Below are positions 8,899 to 17,825 of a DNA stretch of 64,000 nt, piece by piece. The notes under the pieces are model-generated. The model had not been told where the DNA came from and ran no database searches. It saw only the letters and a program-made list of their open reading frames with translations. Source of the stretch: DATFDN01 sp963762525 (GTDB lineage: Bacteria; Pseudomonadota; Alphaproteobacteria; Acetobacterales; Acetobacteraceae); assembly GCA_963762525.1 (NCBI GenBank), contig CAVXKT010000011.1, positions 186,001 through 250,000 on the forward strand, given 5' to 3'. Within the stretch, counting starts at the first letter, position 1, and the number at the start of each line of letters is the position of its first letter. A program made the translations under genes and the position numbers.

Positions 8899-10329
8899 CT
8901 ACACCGAAAAGTACATCTCGAACTCGACCGGGTGCGGGGTGTGCTCGAAGCGGTACACCTCACCCCATTTCAGTTCCATGTAGCTTTCGATCTGGTCGCG
9001 GCCGAAGACATCGCCGGCGAGCAGGAACTCGTGATCGCCTTCGAGCGCGCCGAGCGCCTCCCGCAAGCTGCCGCAAACGGTCGGAATGCCCTTCAGCTCT
9101 TCCGGCGGCAGGTCGTAGAGGTCCTTGTCCATCGGATCGCCCGGATGGATCTTGTTGCGGATGCCATCGAGCCCGGCCATCAGCATGGCCGCGAACGACA
9201 GATAGGGATTGGCGCCCGGATCGGGGAAGCGCACCTCGACCCGCTTGGCCTTCGGGCTGGTCGCGTACGGGATGCGGCAGGCGGCCGAGCGGTTGCGCGC
9301 CGAGTAGGCGAGCAGGACCGGCGCCTCGAAACCGGGGATCAGCCGCTTGTAGCTGTTGGTGAGCGGGTTGGTGAACGCGTTCAGCGCCTTGGCGTGCTTG
9401 ATGATGCCGCCGATGTAGTAGAGCGCCGATTCCGAGAGATCGGCATAGCCGTTGCCGGCGAACAGCGGCTTGCCGGCCTTCCAGATCGACTGATGCACGT
9501 GCATCCCCGAACCGTTGTCGCCGAGGATTGGCTTGGGCATGAAGGTCGCGGTCTTGCCGTAGCTGTGGGCGACGTTGTGGATGCAGTATTTGTAGATCTG
9601 CAACTGGTCGGCCATGCGCACCAGCGGGCCGAATTTCATGCCCAGCTCGTGCTGGCTCTGCGCCACTTCATGATGGTGCTTCTCGATCACCACCCCCATT
9701 TCGCCCATTGTCGATAGCATCTCGGCGCGCAAATCGCTTTCGGAATCCACCGGCGGCACGGGGAAGTATCCGCCCTTGACCACCGGGCGATGGCCCATAT
9801 TGCCTTCCGGATAATCCTTCAGCGACGCCTGCGGCCCCTCGATGCTGTCGATCTGGTACATGCCGTAATTGCCGCCGACGCCGAACTTCACGCTGTCGAA
9901 GATGAAGAACTCGGCCTCCGGTCCGAACGAGGCGGTGTCGCCGACGCCGCTGGCGCGCAGATACTGCTCGGCCTTTTTGGCGGTCGAGCGCGGGTCGCGG
10001 TTATAGGGCTGGCCGGTGGACGGTTCCAGGATGTCGCAGACGACGACCAGGCTGGGCTTGGCCGAGAACGGGTCCATGACCGCGGTTTCGGCGTCGGGCA
10101 ACAGGATCATGTCGGATTCGTTGATCGCCTTCCAGCCGGCGATCGATGAGCCGTCGAACATCACCCCGTCGCGGAACATCTCCTCGTCGATGGTGGAGAC
10201 GTGCTGGGCGGTGTGCTGCCACTTGCCACGCGGGTCGGTGAACCGCAAGTCCAGATATTCGACGGAGTGCTCGCTCAGCATCTCCATTACCTTGCCGACG
10301 GCATCGCCGTCACCGGGCCTCTTCCCCAT
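8899..10329 (-). CDS. glnA: Glutamine synthetase, type I
   Basis: Condenses ammonia and glutamate to glutamine with ATP; central to nitrogen assimilation. The 476-residue protein has the beta-Grasp start YLDLRFTDPRGKWQHTAQH, the metal and glutamate sites in FGPEAEFFIFD and NGSGMHVHQSIW, the ATP region FTNPLTNSYKRLIPGFEAP, and near residue 403 the adenylylation loop tyrosine in DLYDLPPEEL, so GlnE-type control is expected. Start at ATG 10329 gives about ten extra residues compared with many homologues; the ATG inside KVMEML is an alternative. It lies 86 bp downstream of glnB on the same strand, the usual glnBA order. Confidence 0.96.
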   Translation of the reverse strand: MGKRPGDGDAVGKVMEMLSEHSVEYLDLRFTDPRGKWQHTAQHVSTIDEEMFRDGVMFDGSSIAGWKAINESDMILLPDAETAVMDPFSAKPSLVVVCDILEPSTGQPYNRDPRSTAKKAEQYLRASGVGDTASFGPEAEFFIFDSVKFGVGGNYGMYQIDSIEGPQASLKDYPEGNMGHRPVVKGGYFPVPPVDSESDLRAEMLSTMGEMGVVIEKHHHEVAQSQHELGMKFGPLVRMADQLQIYKYCIHNVAHSYGKTATFMPKPILGDNGSGMHVHQSIWKAGKPLFAGNGYADLSESALYYIGGIIKHAKALNAFTNPLTNSYKRLIPGFEAPVLLAYSARNRSAACRIPYATSPKAKRVEVRFPDPGANPYLSFAAMLMAGLDGIRNKIHPGDPMDKDLYDLPPEELKGIPTVCGSLREALGALEGDHEFLLAGDVFGRDQIESYMELKWGEVYRFEHTPHPVEFEMYFSV

Positions 10330-10415
10330 TCCCTGTTCCCTGATTTCCGTGTTGCCGCGTCGCCGCGCCCGGCCGGTTTAGTCGCTTCCGCCGCCGGCCG
10401 GAAGCCGCATGAGGC

Positions 10416-10754
10416 TCAGACCGCGTCTTCGCCGCGCTCGCCGGTGCGGATCCGGACCACCTCCTCGATCGCGGTGACGAAAATCTTGCCGTCGCCGATG
10501 CGGCCGGTGCGAGCGGCGGTGACGATCGCCTCCACCGCCCGCTCGATGAGCGCATCGTCGCACACCACCTCGATCTTCACCTTGGGCAGGAAGTCCACCA
10601 CGTACTCGGCGCCGCGGTACAACTCGGTGTGGCCCTTCTGCCGGCCGAAGCCCTTGGCTTCGACCACGGTTATGCCCTGCAGTCCGACCTCGTGCAGCGC
10701 TTCCTTCACCTCGTCCAGCTTGAACGGCTTGATGATCGCCTCGATCTTTTTCAT
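10416..10754 (-). CDS. glnB: Nitrogen regulatory protein P-II
   Basis: A 112-residue PII signal protein that senses 2-oxoglutarate and ATP/ADP and controls GlnE and NtrB. It begins MKKIEAIIKPFKLDEVKEAL, has Tyr51 in the T-loop (YRGAEYVVDF), the uridylylation target of GlnD, and ends with GDGKIFVTAIEEVVRIRTGE, the C-terminal signature. AAGGGG precedes the ATG. It heads the glnB-glnA operon and has a sigma-54 type promoter 35 bp upstream of the start codon. Length and all signature blocks are regular. Confidence 0.96.
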   Translation of the reverse strand: MKKIEAIIKPFKLDEVKEALHEVGLQGITVVEAKGFGRQKGHTELYRGAEYVVDFLPKVKIEVVCDDALIERAVEAIVTAARTGRIGDGKIFVTAIEEVVRIRTGERGEDAV

Positions 10755-10788
10755 CCCCTTGCCCCTTCCGGGCCTCCTGCGGGCGTGA

Positions 10789-10806
10789 TTGCACGGCTCA
10801 TGCCAA
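10789..10806 (-). promoter_or_regulatory. Sigma-54 (RpoN) promoter of glnB-glnA
   Basis: Read on the minus strand the site is TTGGCATGAGCCGTGCAA. The invariant GG and GC are exactly 10 bp apart and match YTGGCAC-N5-TTGCW with two mismatches. Predicted transcription start lies near 10780, about 25 bp before the glnB ATG. Expected activator is NtrC; no unambiguous NtrC site was identified upstream. Confidence 0.6.
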
Positions 10807-10957
10807 CTCCGGCGCGGCGCGTGCCGCCGCGTTCGGCGGTTGTCTAGCCCGGGCGATGGGCAGAAAGCCACCGCCTTGCCCGCGAAACGGGCAGCCGCGT
10901 TGACCGATCGCGGCGCCGGCCGATACTGGCCGCGAAGGCTCCCGAGGAGGCGAACGC

Positions 10958-12148
10958 GTGAAGTCCCCGAACTCCCTGCTCGCGGGCCTGGGCACGACGA
11001 TCTTCACCATCATGTCGGCGCTCGCCGTCGAGCATGGCGCGATCAATCTCGGCCAGGGTTTTCCGGACACGGACGGGCCGGCGGATATGCTCGATGCCGC
11101 CGACGCTGCCTTGCGCGACAACCGCAATCAGTATCCGCCGATGCCGGGGCTGCCGGAGCTGCGGCGCGCGGTCGCCGACCATAACGCCCGCTTCTGGGGC
11201 ATCGAGGCCGACCCGATGCGGGAGGTCATCGTCACCTCGGGCGCCACCGAGGCGATCGCCGCCTGTCTGATGGCGCTGCTCGACCCGGGCGACGAGGTGG
11301 TGCTGATCGAGCCGCTCTACGACACCTACCTGCCGATGGTGCGGCTGCTGGGCGCCAAGCCGCGGCTGGTGCGCCTGAGGCCGCCCGACTGGTCGCTGCC
11401 GCGCGCCGAATTGGCGGCGGCGTTCGGCCCGCGCACCAAGGCGATCATGCTGAACACGCCGATGAATCCCACCGGCAAGGTGTTCGACGCCGCCGAGCTG
11501 GGGTTCATCGCCGAGCTGCTGGCTCGCCACGACGCCTATGCCGTGTGCGACGAAGTCTATGAGCACCTGACCTTCGGGATTCGCCACCTCCCGCTGATGA
11601 CCCTGCCGGGGATGCGCGAGCGGACGCTGCGCATCGGCAGCGCCGGCAAGACGTTTTCACTCACCGGCTGGAAGGTCGGCTATGTCACAGCGCCGACGCG
11701 GCTCGCCGAGGTGGTGGCCAAGGCGCATCAGAACCTGACGTTTACCACGCCGCCCAATCTGCAACGCGCCGTCGCCATCGGGCTGGCCAAGAACGACGCC
11801 TATTTCGCCGGCCTCGCGGCGGCCCTGGCGGCCAAGCGCGAACGGCTGGCGGACGGACTTACGGCATTGGGGCTGGAGGTGCTGCCCTCGCGGGGCACCT
11901 ACTTCATCACCGCCGACTTCACCGCGCTCGGTTTTCCCGCCGATGACGAGGCGTTCTGTCGTCACATCACCGAACACGCCGGGGTCGCCGCGGTGCCGCT
12001 GACGGCGTTCTACGATGCCCCCGATCCGCCGCGGACCTACGCGCGCTTCGCCTTCTGCAAGCAGGATCATGTGCTGGACGAGGCGGTGGCGCGGCTGCGC
12101 CGGCACTTTCGCGAGCGCAACGCCGCCACATTGACGCGCACCGGCTGA
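10958..12148 (+). CDS. PLP-dependent aminotransferase, class I/II (methionine/kynurenine aminotransferase-like)
   Basis: A 396-residue fold-type I aminotransferase. INLGQGFPDTDGP, NQYPPMPGLPELRRAVADH and TSGATEAIAACLMAL are typical of the subgroup containing YbdL methionine aminotransferase and kynurenine aminotransferase. The PLP lysine is near residue 230 in SAGKTFSLTGWKVGY. The start is GTG 10958 behind a strong GAGGAGG. It is divergent from glnB with about 200 bp between; sharing of the regulatory region with the nitrogen genes is possible but not shown. Exact substrate is uncertain. Confidence 0.88.
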   Translation: MKSPNSLLAGLGTTIFTIMSALAVEHGAINLGQGFPDTDGPADMLDAADAALRDNRNQYPPMPGLPELRRAVADHNARFWGIEADPMREVIVTSGATEAIAACLMALLDPGDEVVLIEPLYDTYLPMVRLLGAKPRLVRLRPPDWSLPRAELAAAFGPRTKAIMLNTPMNPTGKVFDAAELGFIAELLARHDAYAVCDEVYEHLTFGIRHLPLMTLPGMRERTLRIGSAGKTFSLTGWKVGYVTAPTRLAEVVAKAHQNLTFTTPPNLQRAVAIGLAKNDAYFAGLAAALAAKRERLADGLTALGLEVLPSRGTYFITADFTALGFPADDEAFCRHITEHAGVAAVPLTAFYDAPDPPRTYARFAFCKQDHVLDEAVARLRRHFRERNAATLTRTG

Positions 12149-12170
12149 TCGGCGAGAAGCCGGCAGAGGT

Positions 12171-12247
12171 GGCGGGTGTAGCTCAGTTGGTAGAGCGCCA
12201 GGTTGTGGTCCTGGATGTCGCGGGTTCGAGCCCCGTCGCTCGCCCCA
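12171..12247 (+). tRNA. tRNA-His (GTG)
   Basis: A complete cloverleaf. The acceptor stem GCGGGTG/CGCTCGC is preceded by the extra G(-1) facing C73, the hallmark of tRNA-His. The D-arm starts GCTCAGTTGGTAGAGC. The anticodon stem CCAGG/CCTGG carries the loop TTGTGGT with anticodon GTG. The T-arm is GCGGGTTCGAGCCCCGT, and CCA is encoded at 12245-12247. Confidence 0.97.
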
Positions 12248-12257
12248 CCCATCGGCG

Positions 12258-12854
12258 GTGATCGCCCGCATCCCCGGCCTGGTCGGTCTGGTTCTCGCCG
12301 GCGGTGCGGCGCGGCGGATGGGCGGCGGCGACAAGCCGCTACTGGAGGTGGGCGGGCGGCCGATGCTCGCGCGCATTCTCGATGTGCTGACGAAAGAGGC
12401 CGAGGCGGTGGCGATCAGCGCCAACGGCGATCCGGCGCGCTTCGCAGCGTTCGGCCGGCCGGTGCTGAATGACGGGCCGTTTGCCGGTCAGGGACCGCTG
12501 GCGGGGCTTCTCGCCGGCCTCGACTGGGCGGCGGCGCGAGGCGCCTCGGTGCTGTTGAGCGCGCCCGGCGACACGCCGTTTCTGCCGCGCGGTCTTGCCG
12601 CCGCGCTCGCCCCGGCGCCGGCCTGCGCGGCGAGCGGTGGGCGCGTGCATCCGCTGGTGGCGCTGTGGCCGATCGCGGTGCGCGCCGAGTTGCGGCGGTT
12701 GCTCTCGGGTGATGGGCCGCGCGGGGCGGGACGGTTTGCCGAGGTGATCGGGATGCGCTGCGTGGCCTTCCCGGACTCGCCGCGCGATCCGCTGCGGAAC
12801 GTCAACACGCCCGACGAGCTTGCGGCCGCTCGCGCCGAGTGCTCCGGCCGCTGA
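12258..12854 (+). CDS. mobA: Molybdenum cofactor guanylyltransferase
   Basis: Joins GMP from GTP to molybdopterin to form the MGD cofactor of enzymes such as formate dehydrogenase and nitrate reductase. The 198 residues start with the nucleotide loop LVLAGGAARRMGGGDKPL (about 11-28), then GRPMLARIL, GPLAGLLAGLDWA and APGDTPFLP, and end with the family's NVNTPDELAAA. Length is normal (about 190-210). The start is GTG 12258, only 10 bp after tRNA-His, so transcription may continue from the tRNA promoter. No other molybdenum genes are in the window. Confidence 0.93.
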   Translation: MIARIPGLVGLVLAGGAARRMGGGDKPLLEVGGRPMLARILDVLTKEAEAVAISANGDPARFAAFGRPVLNDGPFAGQGPLAGLLAGLDWAAARGASVLLSAPGDTPFLPRGLAAALAPAPACAASGGRVHPLVALWPIAVRAELRRLLSGDGPRGAGRFAEVIGMRCVAFPDSPRDPLRNVNTPDELAAARAECSGR

Positions 12855-12898
12855 CGCGCACGCTCCGCCGCTCGTGCGGATCAATCGCCCACTCGGAT

Positions 12899-12924
12899 AA
12901 TTCTTATCGCGAATCGCAAGAATT
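12899..12924. promoter_or_regulatory. Inverted repeat upstream of the HU gene
   Basis: AATTCTT and AAGAATT form perfect 7-bp arms around 12 bp, about 145 bp before the HU start codon in an otherwise GC-rich gap (12855-13066). It may be an operator; no known regulator was matched. Confidence 0.35.
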
Positions 12925-13066
12925 GCTGGCGAGAGCTCAGATGGCGGGGTAAACTCGTTGCATCGGCGCGGCGATTCCGCGGCCGTGCCGACCGCCTGCG
13001 GCCGGCACGGTGCATCTCCCCGCGTCCTTGACGGGACGCGGCTAGCACTGGAAACGAGAGAGACAG

Positions 13067-13336
13067 ATGTCGAAAGCCTTTCTCGCGCAGGTCATTCAGT
13101 CCTCGGCCGATCTCACCGGCGCGGCCGCCAACCGCGCCGCCGGCCACCTGATGGATGCGATCGTCAAGGAGCTGAAGAAATCGGGCAAGTTCACCCTGCC
13201 GAGCTTCGGCACCTTCGTGGTGCGCAAGACCAAGGCGCGCACCGGCATGAACCCGCGTACCGGCGAGTCGATCAAGGTCAAGGCCGGCAAGACGGTGCGC
13301 TTCAAGGCCTCGCCCTCGCTCAAAAAGGCGATCTGA
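13067..13336 (+). CDS. HU-family DNA-binding protein
   Basis: An 89-residue histone-like protein that bends and compacts DNA as a dimer. It shows the regular HU layout: an N-terminal helical part (MSKAFLAQVIQSSADLTGAA), then LPSFGTFVVRKTKARTGMNP with the beta-arm, and RTGESIKVKAGKTVRFKA at the arm's return, where the DNA-contacting residues lie. GAGAGAGAC upstream could serve as ribosome binding site. A monocistronic gene between mobA and an MFS transporter gene. Whether it is the main HU or an additional copy cannot be told. Confidence 0.93.
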   Translation: MSKAFLAQVIQSSADLTGAAANRAAGHLMDAIVKELKKSGKFTLPSFGTFVVRKTKARTGMNPRTGESIKVKAGKTVRFKASPSLKKAI

Positions 13337-13438
13337 ACTCCGGCCTCTTTCCGGGCCGGGCGCTCCGCCCGGCGCCGCTGCTGATGGTGCCGAACCGACC
13401 GGATCGCCCTCGCCGGCGTTCTGGTCGGCACCGCGACG

Positions 13439-14741
13439 GTGCCGCTCAATTCGGCGGTGAACGTGGACTTTCCGCGTATCACCTCGCATTTCGGGCTCTC
13501 CATCGCGCTCATTCAGTGGGTCGTCATCAGCTATACCCTCGCCAGCGCCAGCCTGGTCCTGGTGTTCGGCCGCGCCGGCGACATCGCCGGGCATCGCCGC
13601 GTTTTCCTCCTCGGCTGCTGCTGGAGCGCGCTCGCCTTCCTGCTGTGCGCTCTCGCGCCGAGTTTCCCGTTGCTGCTGGGCGGGCGCGTGCTGCAAGGCA
13701 TCGGCGCTGGACTGATCTTGAGCTGCGGCCCGGCGCTGGTCATGAGCCTCTATCCGGAGGAATGGCGCGGGCGCGCTGTCGCCGCCTATACCATCGTCTT
13801 CGGCATCGCCGGCGCGCTCGGCCCGGTGCTGGCGGGTTCCTTGCTGACCCGGTTCGACTGGTCCTGCGTATTCTGGGCGCGCGCCCCGCTCGCGCTGCTC
13901 GGTCTCGCGCTCGGCGCCCGGCTCCCGCGAGTCGGTCTCGTCCAATCTCGGATCGGCGCGGTTCGATTGGCCGGGAGCCCGTTGCTGGTGGTCGCACTTT
14001 GCGGGCTGTTGCTGGCGCTCGGCACCGCCCGCCAGCCCGCGCCGGCGGGCCTTGCCGTGGCGGCGGCGCTGATCGCCGGCGCCCTGTTCGTGTGGCGGGA
14101 GGCGCGCGCGCCGCACCCGATCGTGCGGCTCGAACTGTTCCGCGACGGCGGTTTCGCGGTGCTGAACGCCGGCAGCCTGCTGGTGAACCTCGCGGGCTTC
14201 GCCGTGCTGTTGCTGGTGCCGTTCGCGCTGGCCATGCGGCCCGGCCTCGGTGAGATGACGCGCGGCGCCATCCTCGCGACCTCGCCGGCGGCGGTGGCGC
14301 TGGCGGCTCCCGTCGCCGCGCGCGCGATCGCCGCCGGCTGGCTGGTGGCCACCGGGGCGATTGCTGGCCTCATCGGGGCTGCTCGCCGTCGGCCTCGCCG
14401 GCGGCTCGTTCGTGCTGCTGATCGCGGGGATGCTTGTTCAGGGGTTCGGCGTCGGGCTGTTCCAGGTCGCCTATCTGGATCGCGTCGCCGCTTCTCTGCC
14501 GATCGGCGAGCGGGGCGTTGCCGGGGCGCTCGCGATGCTGACCCGCTCGCTCGGCCTGGTGCTCGGCGCGGCACTGCTGATGCTGTCGTTCCAGACCGCC
14601 CGTGACGCCGCGCTGGCGCGAGGGGTGGCGGCCGGAGAGGCGTTCGGGGCCGGCTTCCGCACTACCTTGCTGTTTGCGGCGGCGCTGCCGCTGGCCTTCG
14701 CCTTGCCGTGGATGCTGCGCCGGCGGCGTCAGCTCCCGTAA
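13439..14741 (+). CDS. MFS transporter (reading frame broken)
   Basis: Inner-membrane transporter of the major facilitator superfamily, about 430 residues. Helix 1-2 region has SAVNVDFPRITSHF and WVVISYTLASASLVLVFGR followed by the loop AGDIAGHRR; helix 5 has GLILSCGPALVMSLYP. The second half (LLAVGLAGGSFVLLIAGMLV to the end RRRRQLP) is in another frame; one surplus G in the GGGG at 14354-14357 explains the shift. The first helix seems to begin before the GTG at 13439 (in-frame IALAGVLVGTATV upstream without a start codon), so an additional error near 13390 is likely. Its 3' end overlaps the convergent dctM by 13 bp. Substrate unknown, drug/efflux type favoured. Confidence 0.75.
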
Positions 14742-16018
14742 ACCGCCGCCGGCAGCCACATGGTCAGGATCGGCACGTAGGTGATGATCCCGAGCACGAT
14801 CAGCAGCAGGATCAGGAATGGCAGGATGCCGCGGATGACCTCGCCCACCGGCGCGTTCGAGACCGTCGAGAGCACGAACAGATTGAGCCCCACCGGCGGA
14901 TGAACCAGCCCGATCTCCATATTGTGGGTGAAGATGATGGAGAAATGCACCGGATCGACGCCGAACGGCTTCAGCGCCGGCGCCAGGATCGGCAGCACCA
15001 GCAGCAAGGTCGCCGTGACTTCCAGAAAGCAGCCGAGGATCAGCAGCAACACGTTGATCGCGAGCAGAAACTCCCAGGTGGCGAAGTGATGCGCGAGCGT
15101 CCAATCGACCAGCGCCGCCGGGACGCCGGACTCGGTCATCCAGTGCCCGAAGACGAGCGCCGTCGCCACGATCAGCATGATCGCGCCGGCGCTGCGCAGC
15201 GCATCGGCGATCACCATCAGCGTCTCGGTCAGGCGGAAAGCCCCGGTAGAACACCAGACCGACGACCAGCGACACGCTGGCGGCAATCGCCGCCGCCTCC
15301 GTCACCGTGACCAGCCCGCCATAGATGCCGACCAAAACCACCGCGGGGACGACCAGCGCCGGCGCGGCGCGCACGGTGACGCGCAGCCGCTCGGCGAGGC
15401 GCATCGGTGCTTCCTTGGGGAAGTTGTTGCGCCGCGCGGTGAACCACACCCAGAGGAAGAACGCCGCCGCTTGCAACAGCCCCGGTAGAATGCCCGCCAG
15501 GAACAGCCGCGGCACCGACTGCTCGGCGACGATGCCGTAAAGGATCAGCGCCAGGCTCGGCGGGATGACGATCCCGATGGTGCCGGAGGCGCCGACCACG
15601 CCGAGGGCGAAGCTGCGCGGATAGCCGCGCTCGATCATCGCCGGCAGCAGGATGGTGCCCATCGCCAGCGCCGTCGCCACCGATGATCCGCAGATGGCGG
15701 CGAACAGCGTGCAGGCGACCACGGTCACGAGCCCGAGCGAGCCGCGAATGCCGCCGAGCCAGGCGCTGGCGACATCGACGAGCGCCCGCGCCACCCCGCC
15801 CTGGCGCATGAAGGTCGCCGCCATCACGAACAGCGGCAACGACATCAGCGTGGGCGAATTGAGATCGTCCAGAATGACCTGCGCGACGCCCGACCAGCGG
15901 CTGGCCGGAGAACCAGGTAGAGAACCGCCGCGCAGGCGCCGAGCACCAGAAAGATCGGCATCCCGGCGGCGAGCAGGCCGAAGAACAGCAGCAGGAACTC
16001 GAACACCGCCACGCTCAA
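14729..16018 (-). CDS. dctM: TRAP transporter large permease DctM (reading frame broken)
   Basis: The 12-helix channel subunit of a tripartite ATP-independent importer for organic acids. Conserved blocks appear in order but in different frames: FEFLLLFFGLLAAGMPIFL at the N-terminus, GVAQVILDDLNSPTLMSLPL, ICGSSVATALAMGTILLPAM, GTIGIVIPPSLALILYG, then LTETLMVIADALRSAGAIM and HNMEIGLVHPPVGLNLFV, ending at TGA 14731-14729. One surplus T/A at 15237-15239 explains the C-terminal shift; two further shifts lie near 15890-15906. The start TTG/GTG at 16018/16012 overlaps the dctQ stop. Last gene of a dctP-dctQ-dctM operon. Confidence 0.85.
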
Positions 16019-16576
16019 TGCCCGATGGCGCCGGAATCATAGCCGGCGGGCAGCTCGTGCGCGGGGATGTGGCGGGCGCCGGCGACCATGGTCGCGACAT
16101 CGAAGCGGAACGCGAAGCGATAGAGGCGAATCAGATAGCGCATGAAACATCAACGTCCCGCCGGTCGGCAGGCAGGCGTAATAGACCCACATCGGAAAGC
16201 CGAGCGCGGTCGAACTGCGCTCGTCGATCATCCAGGCGGTGCTGACGATATCGGCGCCATACCAAATCAGGCCGGCACAGAAGGTCAGCGCGACCAGGCA
16301 GTTGAACACCTCGACCCAACGCTGCGCCGCGGCAGGGCAGCAGCCGCAGCACCACGTCCGGGCGCACATGGCCGTCGGTGCGCACCAACTGGCTGGAGAT
16401 CAGCAGCACGCCCCAGACGATCAGATAGACGATCACTTCCTCGGCCCAGGCGATGGCATGCGCGGGAAACAAATAGCGCCCGGCCACCTGCACCAGACCG
16501 ACCGCCATCGCCAACAGCCCGAGCAGGCCGACGATCAGCCGCTCGAGGCGGTCCCACAGCTGTCGGGGCCGGTCAT
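16015..16576 (-). CDS. dctQ: TRAP transporter small permease DctQ (reading frame broken)
   Basis: The four-helix small subunit that couples the binding protein to DctM. Recognisable stretches are LVQVAGRYLFPAHAIAWAEE, the conserved block after helix 2, then VYLIVWGVLLISSQLVRTDG HVRPDVV, and in a second frame AQRWVEVFNCLVALTFCAG and GFPMWVYYACLPTGGTLM. Frame changes fall near 16145, 16340 and 16560. The likely start ATG 16576-16574 lies in the frame before the last of these. The stop overlaps the dctM start by 4 bp. Length of about 180 residues is normal for the family. Confidence 0.75.
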
Positions 16577-16584
16577 CGGCGTGT

Positions 16585-16719
16585 CCTCACCCGCCGTTGC
16601 TCCGCACGGCGACCTCTCCCGCGATGCGGGAGAGGGTAATGGGCCGTGCGATACTTCACCTCTCCCGCTCGCGGGAGAGGTCGGCGACCCCGGGCTTGAT
16701 CCGGGCGAGCCGGGTGAGG
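16585..16719. repeat. Composite palindromic (REP-like) intergenic repeat
   Basis: Between dctP and dctQ. The outer arms are CCTCACCCG (16585-16593) and CGGGTGAGG (16711-16719). Inside are two strong palindromes, ACCTCTCCCGC-GAT-GCGGGAGAGG (16612-16635) and the perfect ACCTCTCCCGC-TC-GCGGGAGAGGT (16658-16681). The same CCTCACCC/GGGTGAGG arms recur at 26808-26830 and 37602-37634, so it belongs to a dispersed family. Confidence 0.75.
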
Positions 16720-16732
16720 GCGCCGGCGGCAA

Positions 16733-17781
16733 TCACGCGGCGGCGCCGATCGCCTCCTGCACCAGCTTGACGATCTCCGGCGACAGTTTGGCCTCTCGGA
16801 TTTCCGACTGCTGATCGGCGATCATGCGCTTGCGGGTTTCGGCGAGCATCCGGCGAGGGGTCGGTGAACTTCACCCCGTTCGCCTCCAGCGTCTTGCGCG
16901 CGTTCTGCTGCGAGGCGGCAGCGTTGGTGCGATAGGTGGCGATGTTGTCGGCCCAGATGTCGGTCATCATCTTCTTCTGCTCGGCGGAGAGCTTGTTCCA
17001 GAAGCCGTCGGCGAACATCGGGATGTATTGGCCCATGAACTGATGATCGGCATACGAGTAGCGCACTCCAGCCTCCCACAGCTTGGCCGAATTCACGCTC
17101 TCGTCGGTGCTCACCAGCGCGTCGAATGTGCCTTGCGAGAGTGCGAGCGGCACGTTGGGCCAGGGCGTCACGTTCGGGATTCCGCCCATGAACTTGATGC
17201 GCCAGGAGATGGCGGCGCCACCCGGACTGCGGATCTTCAGCCCCTTCAGCGATTGCGCCGAGGTGAGAGGTGTCCTGGTCGAGTACCAGTTCTGATAGCC
17301 GAGATCCATCCACGGCCCGAGGATATGCGGGCGCAGCTTCTTCTCGAGCTGCTGGTCTACGAATTGTCCGGGCTTGCCGTCGGTCGCCTTGTGCGTGACC
17401 TCGGCGGGCTGACCATAGAACTCCGGCAACTGCACCATATCGCAGTCGGGCACGATGCCGGTGAGCACCCAGGCACCCGGCACCGCCATCTCCACCTGAC
17501 CCTGCAACAGCGCCTTGGATACGTTCAGGTCGGCGAACAACTGACCCGAGTTGAAACAGTTCGGTCTTGATCGCTCCGCCTGACGCCGCCTCGACCTTCT
17601 TCAAGTAGTCGGCGACGCCGCCGTTGCGCGGATGGCTCGGCGCGGTGTCGAGCGAGCAACGCAGCGTCATTGCCGTCTCGGCACGCGCGGTGCGCAGGAT
17701 GGCGGGCGCGGCGAGCGCGCCGAGGGCGGCGGCGCCGAGGCCGCGGCGGGTCAGGCCGTGTTCGCATGGACGTTTTCCCAT
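16733..17781 (-). CDS. dctP: TRAP transporter substrate-binding protein DctP (reading frame broken)
   Basis: Periplasmic binding subunit of the TRAP importer. The signal region TRRGLGAAALGALAAPAIL is twin-arginine-like and ends near ARAETA. Main body in a second frame: QLFADLNVSKALLQGQVEM, GYQNWYSTRTPLTSAQSLKG, then GLKIRSPGGAA with the arginine that binds the ligand carboxylate, and QFMGQYIPMFADGFWNKLS. The C-terminus (MLAETRKRMIADQQSEI...) is in a third frame and ends at 16733. One extra base near 17555 and another near 16853 explain both shifts. First gene of the dctPQM operon; DctP proteins of this type bind organic or hydroxy acids. Confidence 0.88.
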
Positions 17782-17825
17782 CAAGTCAGCAACGTCGGGT
17801 CAGATGAGGGCCGGGCTCGGAGCTG

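Noticed and set aside
14729..16018. Programmed ribosomal frameshifting in dctM, cydC and others
   Set aside because: Too many unrelated genes are affected, sites lack slippery heptamers plus downstream structure, and most need removal of one surplus base.
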